A DNA stretch of 26,463 nucleotides from an uncultured Clostridia bacterium (GTDB lineage Bacteria > Bacillota > Clostridia > Oscillospirales > Oscillospiraceae), in contig CALZAG010000003.1 in the NCBI GenBank assembly GCA_945613045.1, positions 1 through 26,463 on the forward strand. Reading direction: 5' to 3'. The first letter of the stretch is position 1, and each line of letters begins with the position of its first letter. The notes beneath the pieces are model-generated. The model did not search any database. It was not told the origin of the DNA and saw only the letters and a program-made list of their open reading frames with translations. The position numbers were made by a program, and so were the translations under genes. Shown here one piece after another: positions 22,588 to 26,463 of the stretch.

Positions 22588-23181
22588 TCAATCAGTTTTT
22601 TTCGGGTGAAAATCCGGCTCCGTTCCTTTTATCAGGCGGGATATATTGCCACGGTGCATGAACACGACCAGCGCCGCCGAAAACACGTTCATCATGATAA
22701 TTTCTTCTCCCGCCAACGTAAGCCACGAGGCAAGCGGCAGACTGACGGCCGCCGTGACCGAGCCGAGGGAAACCTTCCGGCTTATGGCCGCCGTCGTAAA
22801 AAACACCGCCATTATAATGCCCAACACCGGCAGCCCCGTCATGAGTCCGAGCGCCGCGCCCACCGATACGCCCTTGCCGCCGCGAAATCCGAAATACAGC
22901 GGAAAGCAGTGGCCGATTATACAGAACGCACCTGCTACAGCCTTGCCCGCGCCGCCCATAAAATATTCGCCCAGGAGCATGGCAGCCACCGTTTTAAGCA
23001 TATCCAGAAGCAGCGTCGCAAGTCCCGCCTTGAGCCCGTACACACGCGCCATGTTCGTCGCGCCCGCGTTGCCGCTGCCATACAGACGCACATCTCCGCC
23101 GCAGCAGCGACGTGACAAAGGTATCGACGCGCAGAAGGAGCCTAAGAGATATGCGATCAGAGCAATAAGTATGATTTTCAT
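22588..23181 (-). CDS. plsY: Glycerol-3-phosphate acyltransferase PlsY
   Basis: This membrane enzyme transfers an acyl group from acyl-phosphate to sn-glycerol-3-phosphate, making lysophosphatidic acid in the PlsX/PlsY route of phospholipid synthesis. The 197-aa protein has several membrane helices and the family motifs: YGSGNAGATN (34-43), FGFRGGKGVSVGAALG (about 97-112) and MHRGNISRLIKGTEP near the C-terminus. GGAGGG precedes the ATG. The promoter is embedded in a large inverted repeat. No clear terminator follows the gene, so some transcripts may run into the paralog B gene, which is on the same strand. Confidence 0.95.
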   Translation of the reverse strand: MKIILIALIAYLLGSFCASIPLSRRCCGGDVRLYGSGNAGATNMARVYGLKAGLATLLLDMLKTVAAMLLGEYFMGGAGKAVAGAFCIIGHCFPLYFGFRGGKGVSVGAALGLMTGLPVLGIIMAVFFTTAAISRKVSLGSVTAAVSLPLASWLTLAGEEIIMMNVFSAALVVFMHRGNISRLIKGTEPDFHPKKTD

Positions 23182-23194
23182 CGCAGACCCTCCG

Positions 23195-23243
23195 ATACTT
23201 CAAATTTTTTAATTTATTATATCAAATTTTTGAAGTATTGCAA
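23195..23243 (-). promoter_or_regulatory. plsY promoter inside a long inverted repeat
   Basis: On the minus strand TTGCAA (23238-23243), 16 bases, then consensus TATAAT (23216-23221). A 10-bp inverted repeat flanks the -10 box: ATACTTCAAA (23195-23204) and TTTGAAGTAT (23229-23238). Transcription should start near 23209, so only one arm is in the RNA. The repeat is therefore more likely a DNA operator than an RNA hairpin. Confidence 0.7.
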
Positions 23244-23475
23244 TAGTAAAATTCACATATTTTCGCCCGGGAGCAAAAATACAAGCGGTAAGCACAATAT
23301 GCCAAGAGTATTTTATCCATAAAAGAGGCGATAAAATCACCCCGCTTAAGCTCGGCTTTGCACAGCGCGGCTGTCAGCAGAGCTTGTGAAATATTTTCGT
23401 GACTTTGAATTAATTAAGTATTCAACGACGTTTTTTTGTGATAAAATTCAACATAAGAACATAAGGAGGTCTGTT
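23244..23475 (+). other. Divergent spacer with hairpin and lipoprotein gene promoter
   Basis: I see no gene here. A structured stretch at 23348-23385 has AAGCTC/GAGCTT outside and ACAGC-GCG-GCTGT inside. The best promoter for the lipoprotein gene is an extended -10, TGA-TAAAAT (23442-23447), with a poor -35 (TTCAAC, 23421-23426, 15-base spacing). The hairpin lies upstream of this promoter, so its role is unclear. Confidence 0.4.
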
Positions 23476-25155
23476 ATGCGCCTTAAAAAACGCCCTATCG
23501 CCCTGCTCCTTGCCGTTTTGATGCTCGTTTCACTTTGCGGCTGCGACCCCATGTCCCTGCTGCCGTCCGATTACGACATTGCAAAGCTTGAGCGCGCCTT
23601 CAGCGGTGTGGATATAAACAGAGATGAGACCATCACATTTGATCAGATCGAATACTCCCGACCGGATGTCGACGCCATGAAGCGGCTTGGCGGCGATATT
23701 GAAAAGCTTCTGGACGAGCACGCTTCTCGCAAGGATATAGTGAGTTCGCTCGATGATTTTTTGGATATGTACACGAATTTCAGCACGATGACGGTGCTCG
23801 CGGGCATATACAACGACCTTGACGTAAATAATGAGTACTATGCCGAGGAGTACAGCTATTGCAGCAGTATGTGGGGCGAGGTACTGCGAATTTTTGACGA
23901 TGTGATGCTGGCCTGTTCAAATTCACATATGTATGCCTTCCTCGACGCCAATTATTTCGGCGGATTTTTGGAGGAAAGCTACAGCTACGAAGACGGCTAC
24001 ATTCCGGACGACGAGCTGGTGGAACTCCAGACAAAGGAAAGCAAGCTTCTGAATGATTACCGCAGGCTGCTGATAGATCTCTACGCTTCCGACAGCTATG
24101 ACATATATGAGGAGTATAACGGGCCTGTCGCCGAGATCTACATAGAGCTTGTGAAGCTCCGCCGCGCCATTGCCGAGTTTATCGGCTACGACAGCTATAT
24201 TGAATACGCATATGACGGCTTCGGCAGAGAATATGAGCCTGACGACCTCGACGAATACACAGACGCTGTCAAGCAGAAGCTCGTTCCCCTATATAAGGAG
24301 CTTAGCGGGACGGGCACGTTCGACGATATGTATTACGAGCTGCGCGAGCTCAGCGAGGATGAAACACTGAGCGTGCTGAGCGCCGCTGTTCAAAAGATGG
24401 GCGACGGCGTGTATGAGCCCATGCTGTTTATGAAAAACAGCGGTCTTTACGATATAAGCGCCAGCGACTCCAAGCTCGACAGCTCATACGTCATATATCT
24501 GGACGACTATGATGTACCCTATCTTTTCTCCAAAACCTACGGTTACTCCGACGATATCCTTACCGTCGGGCACGAATTCGGGCACTTTGTTGACTATTAC
24601 ATCAATTACGGCGTTGACATGAGCAACGATTCCGCCGAGATGTTCTCTCAGGGCATGGAGTACCTGCTTTTGGAGTACATCGACGACGAAGACCTTGCCG
24701 CGGAGCTCACAAGATTCAAGATGCTCGACGCACTTTATCTTTACGTCAGCCAGCTCAGCTTAAACGAATTTGAGGAACGGGTATATGAGCTGAGCGATGA
24801 AGAGCTCACCGTCGATAACATAAACTCCATCTATGCCGAGGTCGCCGCGGAATACGGCTACGCCGACGAATATGACGCAGATCTGCTGCCATATCTCTGG
24901 ATCGATATTTCTCACCTGTTTATACAGCCCTTTTACGTCATAAGCTACTGCGTGTCCGACAGCGCCGCGTTTGGGCTGTACGAGCAGGAGCTCGGCCAAG
25001 CCGGCAGCGGGCTTGACGCATACCTCAGCCTCGTGGACGTCAGCGATGAGTACGGCTTCCTCGAGCTGCTTGAAAACGAGGGCCTGTCCTCCCCGCTCAC
25101 CGCCGATACGATAGACCGCATTGCCGTGACCCTGAGAAACAGGATCGCCGCATGA
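23476..25155 (+). CDS. Secreted M3-type (oligoendopeptidase F-like) metallopeptidase lipoprotein
   Basis: This is a 559-aa predicted surface zinc peptidase. The first 23 residues form a lipoprotein signal: basic start, hydrophobic core, lipobox LCGC with Cys23 as the lipid site. The zinc motif HEFGH lies at 366-370, and SAEMFSQGMEYLL after it supplies the likely third ligand, Glu388. Near the C-terminus, FIQPFYVISYCVSDSAAFGLYE matches the substrate-binding helix region of M3/PepF enzymes. The mature protein is very rich in Asp, Glu and Tyr. Most M3 family members are cytosolic, so export is unusual. I chose the ATG at 23476 because AAGGAGG precedes it and the signal starts there; an ATG at 23386 would add 30 unrelated residues. 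A MATE gene follows. Confidence 0.88.
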   Translation: MRLKKRPIALLLAVLMLVSLCGCDPMSLLPSDYDIAKLERAFSGVDINRDETITFDQIEYSRPDVDAMKRLGGDIEKLLDEHASRKDIVSSLDDFLDMYTNFSTMTVLAGIYNDLDVNNEYYAEEYSYCSSMWGEVLRIFDDVMLACSNSHMYAFLDANYFGGFLEESYSYEDGYIPDDELVELQTKESKLLNDYRRLLIDLYASDSYDIYEEYNGPVAEIYIELVKLRRAIAEFIGYDSYIEYAYDGFGREYEPDDLDEYTDAVKQKLVPLYKELSGTGTFDDMYYELRELSEDETLSVLSAAVQKMGDGVYEPMLFMKNSGLYDISASDSKLDSSYVIYLDDYDVPYLFSKTYGYSDDILTVGHEFGHFVDYYINYGVDMSNDSAEMFSQGMEYLLLEYIDDEDLAAELTRFKMLDALYLYVSQLSLNEFEERVYELSDEELTVDNINSIYAEVAAEYGYADEYDADLLPYLWIDISHLFIQPFYVISYCVSDSAAFGLYEQELGQAGSGLDAYLSLVDVSDEYGFLELLENEGLSSPLTADTIDRIAVTLRNRIAA

Positions 25156-25213
25156 TCACAGCGAAGAATATCCCCTGTCAGATTTTAAAAGCGGAGCTTA
25201 ATGATAATGATAA

Positions 25214-25237
25214 TATCGGCGTCCGAGGACGCCGATA
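25214..25237 (+). terminator. Hairpin between the lipoprotein and MATE genes
   Basis: TATCGGCGTC (25214-25223) pairs perfectly with GACGCCGATA (25228-25237) around CGAG. Only ATTT follows, and the MATE ribosome binding site starts 6 bases later. It may be a partial terminator that lowers MATE expression. I see no separate MATE promoter in the 98-base gap. Confidence 0.55.
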
Positions 25238-25253
25238 ATTTACGGAGCAAAAA

Positions 25254-26463
25254 ATGAATTCCCTTGACAGAATAGAGCTTTTTGAAAAAATGCCCGTTAA
25301 AAGGGCGGTCATAAAGCAGATCATGCCCGCCGTTGCGGCTCAGATGGTCGCGGTCATATACAGCCTTGCGGACACATATTTCGTCGGCATGCTAAACTCC
25401 CCCGCTCAGACCGCGGCGGTCACCGTCGTAGCGCCATGCTTCATCATGCTGACAGCCGTGGCGAATCTGTTCGGTGTGGGCGGGTCAAGCCTTATTGCGC
25501 GTAAACTCGGCCAGCGCCTTGAGCGCGAGGCGCGTGAGGTCTCGGCCGTGACATTCTGGTGGGGGCTTATTTCGGCGGCGGTGTTCTGTATGCTGTTTGC
25601 GGCGCTGGAGCGGCCGGTGCTCGTTCTGTGCGGAGCGGACAGCCGCAGCTTCGGATATGCGCTCCGCTACGCAAGATGGGCTGTAGTGCTCGGCGGACTG
25701 TTCACCGTGTCAGCCTCCGTTTCGGCAAACATCATACGCGCCGAAGGCAGCGCCGGAACTGCCTCACGCGGTCTGGCGCTCGGCGGCATATTGAACATTC
25801 TTCTCGATCCCCTGTTCATTCTCCCCGAGTTTCTCGGTATGGGAGCCGAGGGCGCGGGACTGGCCACGGCACTTTCAAACGTCATAAGCTCCCTGTTCCT
25901 TCTCGTGTGCCTTATCCGCAGGCGGCAGTCGGTCATATGCATAGACCCAAGGCTCGTAAGGAAAACACGCGATCACATCAAGCCTATCCTGTCAATAGGC
26001 TTTGCCTCGGCCATACAGCTTATGCTCACAATGGTCGGCGTGGCGGCTCAGGCTAAGTTTGTTTCCGCCTACACCACCGAGGCGGTGGCCGCTCTGGGCA
26101 TCGTGAAAAAGCTCGATCAGCTTCCGCTGTATTTCACCATCGGCGTCTCCATCGGTCTGCTGCCCCTGCTCGCTTATAACCACGCCGCCGGAAACGAGCA
26201 GAGGCGCAGCGACGCTTTCCGCTTCGGCTGCACGCTGTCCGTATCCGTCGCGGCGGCCTGTGTCATAGTCTACGAGATCTTTGCCCCGCAGCTTGCGGCT
26301 TTGTTTATCGATGATGCCCTCACCGTCGATTACGCCGCCGGCTTTTTGCGGCGCATGGTGCTGGCTATGCCGCTGATGGCGCTGGCGCATCCCTTCATAA
26401 CGCAGTTCCAGGCGATGGGCAGGGTCAAGGAGTCTCTTATCTGCTCCATGCTGCGAAAGGGCG
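25254..26463 (+). CDS. MATE family multidrug/cation efflux transporter, 3' end cut by the window
   Basis: An open frame runs from the ATG at 25254 to the window end (403 codons, no stop). CGGAG lies 6 bases before the ATG. The product has repeated membrane helices and the start pattern of MATE proteins: MPVKRAVIKQIMPAVAAQM followed by YSLADTYFVGML. Later come GVGGSSLIARKLGQ, IIRAEGSAGTASRG, LGGILNILLDPLFI and GAEGAGLATALSNVIS. MATE proteins export cationic drugs or metabolites using sodium or protons. About 50 residues should be missing at the C-terminus, judging by the usual 450-460 aa length. It could be co-transcribed with the lipoprotein gene. The substrate is unknown. Confidence 0.92.
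   Translation, partial: MNSLDRIELFEKMPVKRAVIKQIMPAVAAQMVAVIYSLADTYFVGMLNSPAQTAAVTVVAPCFIMLTAVANLFGVGGSSLIARKLGQRLEREAREVSAVTFWWGLISAAVFCMLFAALERPVLVLCGADSRSFGYALRYARWAVVLGGLFTVSASVSANIIRAEGSAGTASRGLALGGILNILLDPLFILPEFLGMGAEGAGLATALSNVISSLFLLVCLIRRRQSVICIDPRLVRKTRDHIKPILSIGFASAIQLMLTMVGVAAQAKFVSAYTTEAVAALGIVKKLDQLPLYFTIGVSIGLLPLLAYNHAAGNEQRRSDAFRFGCTLSVSVAAACVIVYEIFAPQLAALFIDDALTVDYAAGFLRRMVLAMPLMALAHPFITQFQAMGRVKESLICSMLRKG

Noticed and set aside
23207..23235. FabT-like operator at plsY
   Set aside because: Only one half resembles the FabT site as I recall it, so I keep the repeat as an unnamed operator candidate.
23386..23475. Upstream ATG that would lengthen the M3 peptidase by 30 residues
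   Set aside because: It would bury the lipoprotein signal, and it lies upstream of the likely promoter and of the AAGGAGG site.
25152..25238. 28-codon ORF overlapping the lipoprotein stop (ATGA) and ending in the hairpin
   Set aside because: It has no ribosome binding site of its own beyond coupling, a low-complexity Asn/Asp stretch and no recognisable motif. It is probably chance.

Overview
This window looks like chromosomal DNA from a Gram-positive anaerobe of the Clostridia, most like the gut Oscillospirales. This is inferred from gene content and style, not from a marker gene. Supporting signs are strong GGAGG-type ribosome binding sites, GTG and TTG starts, GC-rich third codon positions with AT-rich intergenic DNA, many short hairpin terminators, and the gene set itself: DacF-type carboxypeptidase, YtvI-type permease, SpoVB/YabM-type flippase, HU plus RqcP, an Nfn-type transhydrogenase, AraM and PlsY. 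I see no rRNA, tRNA, CRISPR array, insertion sequence, integrase or phage gene. It reads as ordinary housekeeping chromosome in short transcription units.

Layout. 1-1400: an AI-2E/PerM family permease on the minus strand. 1660-6094: plus-strand genes for D-Ala-D-Ala carboxypeptidase, glucose-6-phosphate isomerase, a small P-loop protein of unknown role and an sn-glycerol-1-phosphate dehydrogenase. 6149-10859: a minus-strand block with RqcP, HU, a MOP-superfamily lipid flippase, a metallo-beta-lactamase-fold protein and MurC. 11012-13577: a tight plus-strand operon (cca, family 4 uracil-DNA glycosylase, GNAT acetyltransferase). 13616-14584: galactose mutarotase, minus. 14843-17102: the overlapping nfnA-nfnB pair. 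17358-18101: a GntR/FCD regulator. 18118-20374: EcsC-family protein and sodium:alanine symporter, minus. 20566-21756: an MFS transporter. 21816-22422: two small paralogous proteins of unknown function, minus. 22588-23181: PlsY, minus. 23476-25155: a secreted M3-type metallopeptidase lipoprotein. 25254 to the window end: a MATE transporter cut by the edge.

Themes. Cell-envelope work dominates: MurC, DacF, the lipid flippase, PlsY and the glycerol-1-phosphate dehydrogenase. There is also central carbon and redox metabolism (Pgi, GalM, NfnAB) and transport (AGCS, MFS, MATE, AI-2E family). Many promoters can be read directly as -35/-10 pairs, and several carry palindromes placed like operators (pgi, nfnA, gntR, plsY).

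I found no clear multi-gene undescribed system. The best candidates for something new are the two separately promoted small paralogs at 21816-22422, the operator-like inverted repeat built around the plsY promoter, and a metallo-beta-lactamase-fold protein whose metal-binding motif has Gly where Asp is expected.
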